The position numbers were made by a program, and so were the translations under genes. The notes below the pieces were generated by a model. It did not search any database and was not told where the DNA came from. It worked only from the letters and a program-made list of their open reading frames with translations. Source: JACJWR01 sp964474045 (GTDB lineage: Bacteria > Actinomycetota > Actinomycetes > S36-B12 > UBA10799). Taken from it: a stretch of 64,000 bases of DNA. Below, in pieces: positions 39,960 to 47,497 of the stretch. The DNA lies in contig CAYYRC010000010.1 in assembly GCA_964474045.1 (NCBI GenBank), forward strand, positions 40,833-104,832. The letters are read 5' to 3'. Numbering within the stretch: the stretch's first letter is position 1; each line of letters begins with the position of its first letter.

Positions 39960-40646
39960 GTGTCCATCCTCTCGGCCGTCCCAGCGGAGGCAGCCAACCC
40001 CTGGTTCTCGTGGAGCTACGTGACGGAGTACTCCGACGAGCTCATCGAGGCCGGCAAGCAGCACGTCTACCTGACCGTCGCCGCCGTCCTGCTGGCGCTC
40101 GTGTTCGCCTTCCCGCTCGCGGTGCTCGTCAGACGGTACCGCCGAATGGAGGGGGCTGTCCTGGGCCTGTCGGGAGTCCTCTACACGATTCCGTCGCTCG
40201 CGCTGATCTCGCTGCTGTGGCCGATCTTCGGCCTGTCGGCGACCACCGTGATCGTGGCGCTGGCGGTCTACGCCCTCCTGGTGGTGCTGCGCAACACCCT
40301 GGTGGGCCTCGAGGGCGTCCCCGCTGACGTCGTCGATGCCGCGCACGGTATGGGCATGGGCAAGCGCGAGACGCTGTTCAAGGTGCAGCTGCCGCTGGCG
40401 ATGCCCACGATCCTGGCCGGCGTGCGCATCGCGACCGTGTCGACGGTGGGGATGGTGACGATCGGCGCCCTGGTGGGCTATGGCGGCTTCGGCCAGTTGA
40501 TCCTGAGCGGGTTCCAGCAGAACTTCTACCATGCCCAGATCGCGACGGCGACGATCTGCTGCGTGCTGCTGGCGCTCATCTTCGAAGTGCTGCTGTTGGG
40601 GCTCCAGCGCGGACTGACACCGTGGGCCGCGAGGCGGTCGGCATGA
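39960..40646 (+). CDS. opuCB: Osmoprotectant ABC transporter permease (OpuCB/ProW-like)
   Basis: 228 residues and about five to six membrane segments: VYLTVAAVLLALVFAFPLAVLV, GLSGVLYTIPSLALISLLWPIFG, TTVIVALAVYALLVVLRNT and others. The ABC permease EAA loop reads VVDAAHGMGMGKRETLFKVQLPLAMPTILAGVRIATVSTVGMVTIGALVGYGGFG, typical of the betaine/choline class. GTG 39960 is the only start near the conserved beginning; no ribosome site precedes it, so a leaderless mRNA is possible. It overlaps the second permease by 4 bp (ATGA). Confidence 0.92.
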   Translation: MSILSAVPAEAANPWFSWSYVTEYSDELIEAGKQHVYLTVAAVLLALVFAFPLAVLVRRYRRMEGAVLGLSGVLYTIPSLALISLLWPIFGLSATTVIVALAVYALLVVLRNTLVGLEGVPADVVDAAHGMGMGKRETLFKVQLPLAMPTILAGVRIATVSTVGMVTIGALVGYGGFGQLILSGFQQNFYHAQIATATICCVLLALIFEVLLLGLQRGLTPWAARRSA

Positions 40647-41350
40647 GCGTCTGGCAGTGGTTCACCGACCCGGCCAACTGGACCGGGCCCAACGGCATCC
40701 CCACGCGCACGCTGCAGCACATCTGGATCAGCTTCGCGGCGATGGCGATCGCGGTGGCGGTGGCGCTGCCGCTGGGGCTGCTGCTGGGGCACAAGCGCAA
40801 GGGCACGGTGCTGGCCTCGAACGTCGGCAACGTCGGCCGGGCGGTGCCCACCCTGGGCGTGCTCATCATCCTGGCGTCGATCGCGGCGATCGGCGTCGGC
40901 GACCTGGCCGCCATCCTGGCGCTGGCGATCTTCGCGATCCCGCCGCTGCTCACCAACACCTTCACCGGCATCGCCGGCGTGGACGACGAGGTCCGCGACG
41001 CCGCGGTGGGGATGGGCATGGGCGGCGCCGCGGTGCTGTGGCGCGTCGAGCTGCCGCTGGCGGTGCCGCTGGTGGCCGCGGGAATCCGCACGGCGACTGT
41101 GCAGGTGGTCGCCACGGCGTCGTTGGCCGCCGTGGTGGGCTCCGGCGGCCTGGGTCGCTACGTGGTGGACGGCTTCGCGCTGCAGGACACCACTCTGATC
41201 GTGGCCGGGGCGATCCTGACCGCGGCGATCTCGCTGGCGGCCGAGGGCGCCATGGCAATCGCCCAGCGCTCGGCCACCCCCAAGGGCATTCGCGGGGTGA
41301 GCCTGGCCGACGAGCCCATGATGGACGCTCCCGGCACGGCGGCGGCCTGA
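40643..41350 (+). CDS. opuCD: Osmoprotectant ABC transporter permease (OpuCD/ProW-like)
   Basis: 235 residues, membrane permease with TLQHIWISFAAMAIAVAVALPLGLLLGHKRKG and VGRAVPTLGVLIILASI. The EAA loop is DDEVRDAAVGMGMGGAAVLWRVELPLAVPLVAAGIRTATVQVVATASLAAVVGSGGLG. It forms a heterodimeric channel with the preceding gene product. The C-terminal 30 residues are a polar tail. Start ATG 40643 overlaps the previous stop; a frame opening at 40622 is ignored because of the overlap. Confidence 0.92.
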   Translation: MSVWQWFTDPANWTGPNGIPTRTLQHIWISFAAMAIAVAVALPLGLLLGHKRKGTVLASNVGNVGRAVPTLGVLIILASIAAIGVGDLAAILALAIFAIPPLLTNTFTGIAGVDDEVRDAAVGMGMGGAAVLWRVELPLAVPLVAAGIRTATVQVVATASLAAVVGSGGLGRYVVDGFALQDTTLIVAGAILTAAISLAAEGAMAIAQRSATPKGIRGVSLADEPMMDAPGTAAA

Positions 41351-41422
41351 GCTGGCACGAGGGCGGTGGCAGGCCACGCTCACCTTGGGATGGGGCGTGT
41401 TCCTCTGCTACTTTCCCTTCGC

Positions 41423-42358
41423 ATGAAACTGCGCGCCTTTGCTATCGTCGCCGCCTCCGCCGCTCTTGCTCTGACCGCGTGCTCATCCGGGTCGGACACG
41501 TCGCGCAGCGCCGGGGCCGCTGACGGCGGCAGCGTGACTATCGCCACCACGAACTTCTCCGAGACCAAGCTGCTGGCCAACATGTACCAGCAGGTGCTCG
41601 AGAAGAACGGTGTCAAGGCGTCCATCAAGGAGCTCACCACCCGTGAGGTGATCGTGCCGGCGCTGGAGTCCGGCGAGGTCCAGGCGACCCCCGAGTACTT
41701 GGGCAGTTTCACGGAGTTCATCAACAAGCAGGTCAACGGCGCCAGCGCGCCGCAGATCGCAACGGGCGATGCGGCAGCCACGTATGCCGCCGCCAAGCCG
41801 CTGGCGGCGTCGAAGCAGATCAGCCTGCTCACGCCATCGCCGGCACAGGACCAGAACGCCTTCGCCGTCACCGCCGACTTCGCCAAGGCCAACAACCTCA
41901 AGACGCTGTCGGACCTCGCCGCCTGGTCGCAGAACAACGCCGTCAACCTGGGCGGCCCGCCGGAGTGCCCGCAGCGACCCTTCTGCCAACCGGGGTTGGA
42001 ACAGACCTACGGCATGAAGATCGCCAGCTTCACCCCGCTGGACGCCGGCGGCCCGCTGACGGTGCAGGCGCTGACCCAGAACAAGATCAACCTGGGGCTC
42101 GTCTTCTCGTCGTCCGGCAGCATCCAGAGCAACAACCTCGTGCTGCTCACCGACGACAAGCAGCTGCAGACGGCCGAGAACATCACCCCGGCCGTCTACA
42201 CGCCCGCTGCGACGGACACCGTGACCAAGGCCCTGGATTCGGTGTCGGCGGCGCTCACCACCGACGAGCTGCAGGCGCTCAACCAACAGGTCGAGGTGGA
42301 CCGCAAGAACCCCAAGACCGTCGCAGCGGAGTTCCTCAAGTCCAAGGGCCTGATCTAG
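41423..42358 (+). CDS. opuCC: Osmoprotectant-binding lipoprotein (OpuCC/ProX-like)
   Basis: 311 residues. Lipoprotein signal MKLRAFAIVAASAALALTAC with lipobox LTAC, then the substrate-binding fold: VTIATTNFSETKLLANMYQQVLEKNGVK, ELTTREVIVPALESGEVQATPEYLGSFTEFIN (typical of the glycine betaine/choline OpuAC class), FTPLDAGGPLTVQALTQNKINLGLVFSSSG, and LNQQVEVDRKNPKTVAAEFLKSKGLI at the C-terminus. It binds a quaternary amine outside the membrane and delivers it to the two permeases. The frame opens at 41366, but the signal peptide fixes ATG 41423; no good ribosome site is seen. Confidence 0.93.
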   Translation: MKLRAFAIVAASAALALTACSSGSDTSRSAGAADGGSVTIATTNFSETKLLANMYQQVLEKNGVKASIKELTTREVIVPALESGEVQATPEYLGSFTEFINKQVNGASAPQIATGDAAATYAAAKPLAASKQISLLTPSPAQDQNAFAVTADFAKANNLKTLSDLAAWSQNNAVNLGGPPECPQRPFCQPGLEQTYGMKIASFTPLDAGGPLTVQALTQNKINLGLVFSSSGSIQSNNLVLLTDDKQLQTAENITPAVYTPAATDTVTKALDSVSAALTTDELQALNQQVEVDRKNPKTVAAEFLKSKGLI

Positions 42359-42378
42359 CCGGCGGCCGCCTCGCGGCG

Positions 42379-43524
42379 CTACTTGTCCAGGTCCCCCTGC
42401 ACCAGCAGGTACGACATCATTGCCAGGTCCACATCGGCCAGCGCAGTTCCCGGCAGCGCATGAGCCAGCGATCGCGCGTTGCCGAACGAGGCCGTCCGCA
42501 GCTTCAGCCGGTAGGGCGTCGGCCCGCCGTCGGCCACCAGGTACCAGCCGTTGATGCCGGCGGGGTTCTCGACGCCCAGGTAGCCATGCCCGACGGGGAC
42601 CCGGACCGAGCGGGGCAGCGCCACGGCGACGGGGCCGGTGGTCTGCCGGATGCGGTCCGCGGCATGTTCGACGCAGGCCGCGCTGACGGCGACCTCGTCG
42701 GCGAGCAGCCCGAAGCGAGCCGCGGCATCGCCGTCGGTGCGGGTCACTCGGCGCAGCGCTCCAGACTCCGCCAACTCGTGCTCCACCGGCGACGGACGGT
42801 CCAGCCGCAGGTCACGGGTCCATCCGGCGGCACGCGCGAGCGGTCCTGACGCCCCCGCGGCTTTGGCCTGGGCGGCCGTCAGCGTTGCGAGGCCGTGCAG
42901 GCGATCGTCCGCTCCCAGCGCCTGGCCCAGCGCGGCTGCAGCGGGCGCCGCACCAGCGGCTGCCGCAACAGCTTCATCCAGCCACGGGTCGTCGCAGTCG
43001 TAGGCCAGGCCACCGACGCGGTTGACCATGGGGTGCATGCGCCCCCCGCAATAGCGCTCGAGCAGGTCCAGCAGCCGCTCGCGGGCCGCGAAGCCGGCGG
43101 CCGCAGCGGCCGCAGCGGCCGCAGCGGCCACCGCGGCACCGGAGTCGGTGGGCTCGGCCACCTCGGCAGTAGCCGACAGCCACAGCAGATGGTGCGCGAT
43201 CCTCTCCTGCTCGGCGAGCAGCGCCCGCAGCCACGCGGCGCGTGGCGGCACGGTGATCCCCACCATCCGCTCCACCAGCTTCGCCAAGGATGCCTCGCTG
43301 CCGAACGCCCCCAGCCAGTCGTGGCGGTCGGCCAGCGCCAGCGCCGCGCGGTAGTCGCGGGACTCGAAGAGCTTCTCGGCCCCCCGGTGCAGACGCCCAG
43401 TGACCACCTCTGCGGCCACCACCATGTCGTCGGCGACGTCGAGCTGCACCTGCCAGGAACCGTCCGCCGCCGGGTGCGACAACCCTGGCGGCGGCGCCCA
43501 GCAGATGCGTTCCATGACGACCAT
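42379..43524 (-). CDS. Orphan NADH dehydrogenase subunit D-like (NuoD/[NiFe]-hydrogenase large-subunit fold) protein
   Basis: 381 residues, similar to the NuoD/49-kDa subunit. GRLHRGAEKLFESRDYRAALALADRHDWLGAFGSE corresponds to the HRG-E...Y....R.D....... segment. WLRALLAEQERIAHHLLWLSATA, GRMHPMVNRVGGL and the C-terminal YRLKLRTASFGNARSLAHALPGTALADVDLAMMSYL (NuoD: RaPsF.n......-l.G....D......D) follow. No other nuo or hydrogenase gene is near, and the [NiFe] cysteines are absent. The middle has an (Ala)11-type run (AVAAAAAAAAAAAG). It may serve a ferredoxin- or membrane-linked complex elsewhere in the genome. Start 43524 (or ATG 43515), divergent from the PH-domain gene by 19 bp. Confidence 0.78.
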   Translation of the reverse strand: MVVMERICWAPPPGLSHPAADGSWQVQLDVADDMVVAAEVVTGRLHRGAEKLFESRDYRAALALADRHDWLGAFGSEASLAKLVERMVGITVPPRAAWLRALLAEQERIAHHLLWLSATAEVAEPTDSGAAVAAAAAAAAAAAGFAARERLLDLLERYCGGRMHPMVNRVGGLAYDCDDPWLDEAVAAAAGAAPAAAALGQALGADDRLHGLATLTAAQAKAAGASGPLARAAGWTRDLRLDRPSPVEHELAESGALRRVTRTDGDAAARFGLLADEVAVSAACVEHAADRIRQTTGPVAVALPRSVRVPVGHGYLGVENPAGINGWYLVADGGPTPYRLKLRTASFGNARSLAHALPGTALADVDLAMMSYLLVQGDLDK

Positions 43525-43543
43525 GGTGGCCTACGCTCAGCGT

Positions 43544-44044
43544 ATGGCGACCATCGACGACACGTTCCGACCCGCCGCCGAGCACTGGGAGCGGCTGTCC
43601 GAGAAGCTCGTCACGGTGCGGCGCCTGGTGCAGGGCGGCATCTCGCTGCTCCTGCTGCTGGTGATCGTTGTGGTGGGGCTGACGACATCGGCACCCCGCT
43701 GGCTGCTTGGTCTGCTGGCGGTGCTGGTGATCGCGGAGCTGGTCTGGGGCTGGTGGCTGATCGGCCGCCGGGTGCGCTCCTACGGCTACGTTGCGCGGGC
43801 GGACGATCTGCTGGTGACGTCGGGAATCCTGTTCCGCCGGCTGGTAGTCGTGCCCTACGGCCGGCTGCAGCTGGTGGACGTCGTGGCCGGGCCGCTGGAC
43901 CGCGCCTTCGGCATCGCCACGGTCCGCCTGCACACCGCGGCCGCGACTACCGACGCGACGATCCCCGGACTGACCCCCGATCGTGCCGCGAGCCTGCGTG
44001 ACCAGCTCGTCGCCCTGGGCGAGTCGCGTGGCGCGGGGATGTGA
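43544..44044 (+). CDS. Bacterial PH-domain membrane protein (YdbS-like)
   Basis: 166 residues. Two N-terminal hydrophobic segments (GGISLLLLLVIVVVGLTT and WLLGLLAVLVIAELVWGWWLI) are followed by a single bPH_2 (DUF304) domain: VRSYGYVARADDLLVTSGILFRRLVVVPYGRLQLVDVVAGPLDRAFGIATVRLHTAAATTDATIPGL. This is the usual layout of the smaller member of YdbS/YdbT pairs; the function is unknown. ATG 43544 is the start (MATIDD); an earlier GTG in frame at 43400 would overlap the divergent gene. It overlaps the next gene by 4 bp. Confidence 0.9.
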   Translation: MATIDDTFRPAAEHWERLSEKLVTVRRLVQGGISLLLLLVIVVVGLTTSAPRWLLGLLAVLVIAELVWGWWLIGRRVRSYGYVARADDLLVTSGILFRRLVVVPYGRLQLVDVVAGPLDRAFGIATVRLHTAAATTDATIPGLTPDRAASLRDQLVALGESRGAGM

Positions 44045-45594
44045 CCATGCCCGAGCCTGACCCGCAACCTGACGCGGTCCCTACCCCGGAGCCCGTCCCG
44101 GGGGCGCAAGCGGCGACCCCGAAGCGCCATACCGCCCCGATCACGCCGCTGGTGCACATGGTCAGGTTCCTGGGCGTGATCCTGGTCGTGGTGCTGGTGC
44201 AGTTCGCCAGCGCCGCGCAGCACCTGAACGCCGCGGGATGGCTGGGGGGCGGCGCGCTTGCTCTGCTCGTCGTCGCGGTCGTGGGCGGACTGGTCTACCT
44301 GCAGTGGCGCCGACTGCTGTACTGGTTCGACGACGACGGCGACCTGCGGGTCAGCTCCGGCATCTTCCAGCACCGCGAGCGTCGGCTGCAGCTGTCGCGG
44401 CTGCAGAGTGTCGAGGTGGTGCAGCCGCTGATAGCCCGCATCTTCGGCATGGCTGAGGTGCGGGTGGAGGTCGCCGGTTCCGGCGACGCCCGGATCACAC
44501 TCGCCTACCTGACGCTGGACGCCGCCACGGCGCTGCGGGCCGAGACCCTGGCCCGCGCCGCCGGGGTCCGCCCGGATGCCGGCGAGGCCCCGGAGCACGT
44601 GCTGGTCGTGGTGCCGAACGGCGTCCTGCTCAAGTCCTCGCTGCTGCACACGACCGTCTGGCTCATCCTGGCCGTCGAGCTGCTCGCCATCATCGTCGCC
44701 TTCGCCGCGGGCGGCCTGGCCGTGGGCCTGGGCCTGGTCATCGCCCTCATCGTGCCGGTGATGGCGGTCTTCGGCTCCTTCGCGACGTATTTCAACTTCA
44801 CCGTCGCGGACTCCCCGGACGGTCTACGCACCCGCTTCGGCCTGTTCGGGGTTCGATCGCACACCGTGCCACCCGGACGGGTGGCGGCCGTGGAGTTCGT
44901 CGAGCCGCTGCTGTGGCGGCACTTCGGCTGGGTTGCCGTGCGGATCACGGTGGCCGGCACCGGATCCGGCGACGACTCCGGCGAGAACACGGCCAGCATG
45001 CTGCTGCCGGTCGCCACCTGGGAGGTCGCGACCGGGCTGGTGCACCGGCTGCTGCCGGGTGTCGACATCGCCGCGATAGACCTGCGCCCGGCGCCTCCTG
45101 CCGCCCGGCGGCGATCGCCCTTCCAGTGGCGCGCGCTGGCTGTCGGTTGGGACCCGCGCGTCCTCCTGACCCGCCGTGGCTGGCTCATCCGACGCACCGC
45201 GATCACGCCGCATGCCCGGGTGCAGTCGGTGCGCCTGACGCAGGGACCGTGGGAGCGCGCGCTGGGGCTGTCGTCGGTGCACTTCGACATCGTCCCCGGG
45301 CCGGTTCGCCCGGTGGCGCTGCGGCGCGGCAACGCCGAGGCCGCGGACCTGCTGGTGGCTGAGGCCCGCCGCGTGCTGGCGGCGACCGCCGCGGACTCGT
45401 CCCTGCGCTGGGGCCGTGCTGCGGACCGGGGTGCGGCGGCGGCGCCCAGCGCCGATGGAGACGGCGCGCCGGAGCTGGCCCAAGGGGGGCCTTCGGCGCC
45501 CGTCCCGATCGCTGAGCCCACCCCCGACGACGGCGGATTCCCGGGCCAGCAGCCGCTGCCCTTCGATAGCGACGAGCAGGCTTCACCCCGCTAG
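44041..45594 (+). CDS. Bacterial PH-domain membrane protein, triple domain (YdbT-like)
   Basis: 517 residues with three bPH_2 domains after pairs of membrane segments: around residues 95-175 (LYWFDDDGDLRVSSGIFQHRERRLQLSRLQSVEVVQPLIARIFGMAEVRVEVAG), 240-330 (GLRTRFGLFGVRSHTVPPGRVAAVEFVEPLLWRHFGWVAVRITVAG) and 370-450 (LLTRRGWLIRRTAITPHARVQSVRLTQGPWERALGLSSVHFDIVPGP). It pairs with the preceding YdbS-like protein; the GTG start overlaps its stop (GTGA), and ATG 44047 is equivalent. The N-terminal 40 and C-terminal 75 residues are low-complexity and polar. The function is unknown; it precedes the DUF2520-panC operon. Confidence 0.9.
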   Translation: MTMPEPDPQPDAVPTPEPVPGAQAATPKRHTAPITPLVHMVRFLGVILVVVLVQFASAAQHLNAAGWLGGGALALLVVAVVGGLVYLQWRRLLYWFDDDGDLRVSSGIFQHRERRLQLSRLQSVEVVQPLIARIFGMAEVRVEVAGSGDARITLAYLTLDAATALRAETLARAAGVRPDAGEAPEHVLVVVPNGVLLKSSLLHTTVWLILAVELLAIIVAFAAGGLAVGLGLVIALIVPVMAVFGSFATYFNFTVADSPDGLRTRFGLFGVRSHTVPPGRVAAVEFVEPLLWRHFGWVAVRITVAGTGSGDDSGENTASMLLPVATWEVATGLVHRLLPGVDIAAIDLRPAPPAARRRSPFQWRALAVGWDPRVLLTRRGWLIRRTAITPHARVQSVRLTQGPWERALGLSSVHFDIVPGPVRPVALRRGNAEAADLLVAEARRVLAATAADSSLRWGRAADRGAAAAPSADGDGAPELAQGGPSAPVPIAEPTPDDGGFPGQQPLPFDSDEQASPR

Positions 45595-45643
45595 GCTGAT
45601 CGGGGTCCGAGGGCCGGCGCAGGCAGCCGGGGAAGGTGGTGCG

Positions 45644-46573
45644 ATGCAGCCCCCGCCACGGCTGGACGTCGGGGTCGTCGGTGTCGGTCGAGCCGGCGCC
45701 GTCCTGGCCGCCGCCCTGCACCGCGCGGGTCACCGGGTGGTGGCCGCCCACGCGGTGTCGGAGCTCAGCCGGCTGCGCGCCGAGGCCCTGATCCCGAGCG
45801 CCGAGCTTGTCAGCGTGCCCGAGGTCCTGAAGCGCGCCGACCTGGTGCTGCTGACCGTGCCCGACGACGTCCTCGGTGGCCTCGTCAGCGGTCTGGCGCA
45901 TGCCGCGGGCACGGGCACCGGCACCGGCACCGGCGAAGCTGCCGCGGGCGGCTTCCGCGCCGACCAGTTCGTCGTGCACGCCTCCGGCCGCTACGGCATC
46001 GGCATCCTCGCCCCCGCCGCCGACCAGGGTGCGCTGCCGCTTGCGGTGCACCCGATCATGACCTTCACCGGCACCAGCCTGGACCTCGACCGCATCGCCG
46101 GCTGTCCCTTCGGCGTGACTGCGCCCGCCGGCCTGCGGCCGGTCGCCGAGGCGCTGGTGGTCGAGATGGGCGGTGACCCGGTCTGGGTTGCCGAGGGTGA
46201 CCGGGCTTTGTACCACGCCGCGCTGGCCAACGCCTCCAACCACCTTGTCACCCTGACGGCGATGTCCATGGACCTGCTCGCCCAGGCTGGCGTCGCCGAA
46301 CCCGGCCGGGTGCTGGGACCGCTGATGTCGGCCAGCCTGGACAACGCCCTGCGCCAGGGCGATCCGGCGCTCACCGGGCCCGTCGTCCGGGGCGATGCCC
46401 GCACCGTCGCCGATCACCTGCGGGTGCTGGAGGACGTGTCCGGCGAGGCGCGCGCGGCCTACCTGGCGATGGCCCGGCTGACCGCTGACCGCGCGCTCGC
46501 AGCCGGGCTGCTACCGCCCGCGCGGGCGGAGGCGTTGTTGGGCGCGCTGGCTCAGGAGGAGGCGGGCTCATGA
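45644..46573 (+). CDS. Rossmann-like / DUF2520 dehydrogenase-type protein
   Basis: 309 residues. An N-terminal dinucleotide-binding Rossmann fold (VGVVGVGRAGAVLAAALHRAGHRV) and DLVLLTVPDD lead into the DUF2520 C-terminal domain (AVHPIMTFTG...VAEALVVEMGGDPVWVAEGDRALYHAALANASNHLVTLTAMSMDLL). A GTGTGTGTG dipeptide run (about 88-96) lies in a surface loop. In mycobacteria the homologue also precedes panC; some members are suspected ketopantoate-reductase-like enzymes, and this context (pantothenate genes, no panE) makes that plausible but unproven. ATG 45644 with GGAAGG. It overlaps panC by 4 bp. Confidence 0.9.
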   Translation: MQPPPRLDVGVVGVGRAGAVLAAALHRAGHRVVAAHAVSELSRLRAEALIPSAELVSVPEVLKRADLVLLTVPDDVLGGLVSGLAHAAGTGTGTGTGEAAAGGFRADQFVVHASGRYGIGILAPAADQGALPLAVHPIMTFTGTSLDLDRIAGCPFGVTAPAGLRPVAEALVVEMGGDPVWVAEGDRALYHAALANASNHLVTLTAMSMDLLAQAGVAEPGRVLGPLMSASLDNALRQGDPALTGPVVRGDARTVADHLRVLEDVSGEARAAYLAMARLTADRALAAGLLPPARAEALLGALAQEEAGS

Positions 46574-47484
46574 CCGGACACCAGCAGGAACTCGCGGCTG
46601 ACGCCGACGGCGACCGCGCAGCCCGCCCGACCACCGAGGTGCTCACGACCATCGCCCAGGTTCGAGCCCTCCCGCGCGGCGCGGCGCGGGCCGTCGTCAT
46701 GACGATGGGCGCCCTGCACGAGGGCCACCGCACGCTCATGCGCGCCGCGCGCGAGCGCTTGGGCGAAGACGGCACGGTGATCGTCACCGTCTTCGTCAAC
46801 CCGCTGCAGTTCGGCGCCGGCGAGGACTTCGAGCGCTATCCGCGGCAACTGGCCGCCGACGTCGAGGCGTGCGCCGAGGAAGGCGTCGATGCCGTGTTCG
46901 CCCCCAGCGGCCGCGAGATGTACCCGGACGGCGAGCCGCAGACCAGGGTGGTCCCTGGCCCCCTGGCCGACGTCCTGGAGGGCCGCGTGCGGCCGGGACA
47001 CTTCGGCGGCATGCTCACGGTCGTGCTCAAGCTGCTCAACATCACCGCTCCGGACGTCGCCCTGTTCGGCGAGAAGGACTACCAGCAGCTCGCCCTCATC
47101 CGGCGGATGGTGCTCGACCTCAACGTCGACACGAGCGTGGAGGGCGTGCCCACGGTGCGCGAGCAGGACGGTCTGGCGCTGTCCTCGCGCAACGTGTACC
47201 TGTCCGCCGAGCAGCGCGAGCAGGCGCTGTCGCTGTCGCGCGGCCTGCGGGCCGGGCAGCGGGCCGCAGCCGCCGGCGGCTCTGGGGCCGATGTGCTGGC
47301 GGCCGCGGCTGGCGAGCTGGCCGAGCTGGTCGACCGCGGCGACCTCGACTATCTGGAGCTGCGCGGGACCGAGCTGGAGCCCTCCCCGGGTGCGGACGGC
47401 CAGGGCCGCCTGCTGGTGGCGGCGCGGCTCGGCTCGACCAGGTTGATCGACAACTGCGCCATCTCGTTGCGGGTGTCGTCCTGA
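46570..47484 (+). CDS. panC: Pantothenate synthetase
   Basis: Joins pantoate and beta-alanine with ATP to make pantothenate. 304 residues. VVMTMGALHEGHRTLMRAAR holds the HIGH-like ATP motif. VTVFVNPLQFGAGEDFERYPR, LEGRVRPGHFGGMLTVVLKLLNITAPDVALFGEKDYQQLALIRRMV (KDYQQ) and DGLALSSRNVYLS (the KMSKS-like SSRN) complete the active site. It starts with an ATGA overlap to the DUF2520 gene. Its first 25 residues are a polar extension before VLTTIAQVRAL. No panD (aspartate decarboxylase, source of beta-alanine) follows, unlike in mycobacteria; nadB comes instead. Confidence 0.96.
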   Translation: MTGHQQELAADADGDRAARPTTEVLTTIAQVRALPRGAARAVVMTMGALHEGHRTLMRAARERLGEDGTVIVTVFVNPLQFGAGEDFERYPRQLAADVEACAEEGVDAVFAPSGREMYPDGEPQTRVVPGPLADVLEGRVRPGHFGGMLTVVLKLLNITAPDVALFGEKDYQQLALIRRMVLDLNVDTSVEGVPTVREQDGLALSSRNVYLSAEQREQALSLSRGLRAGQRAAAAGGSGADVLAAAAGELAELVDRGDLDYLELRGTELEPSPGADGQGRLLVAARLGSTRLIDNCAISLRVSS

Positions 47485-47497
47485 TGGGCCCGATCGG

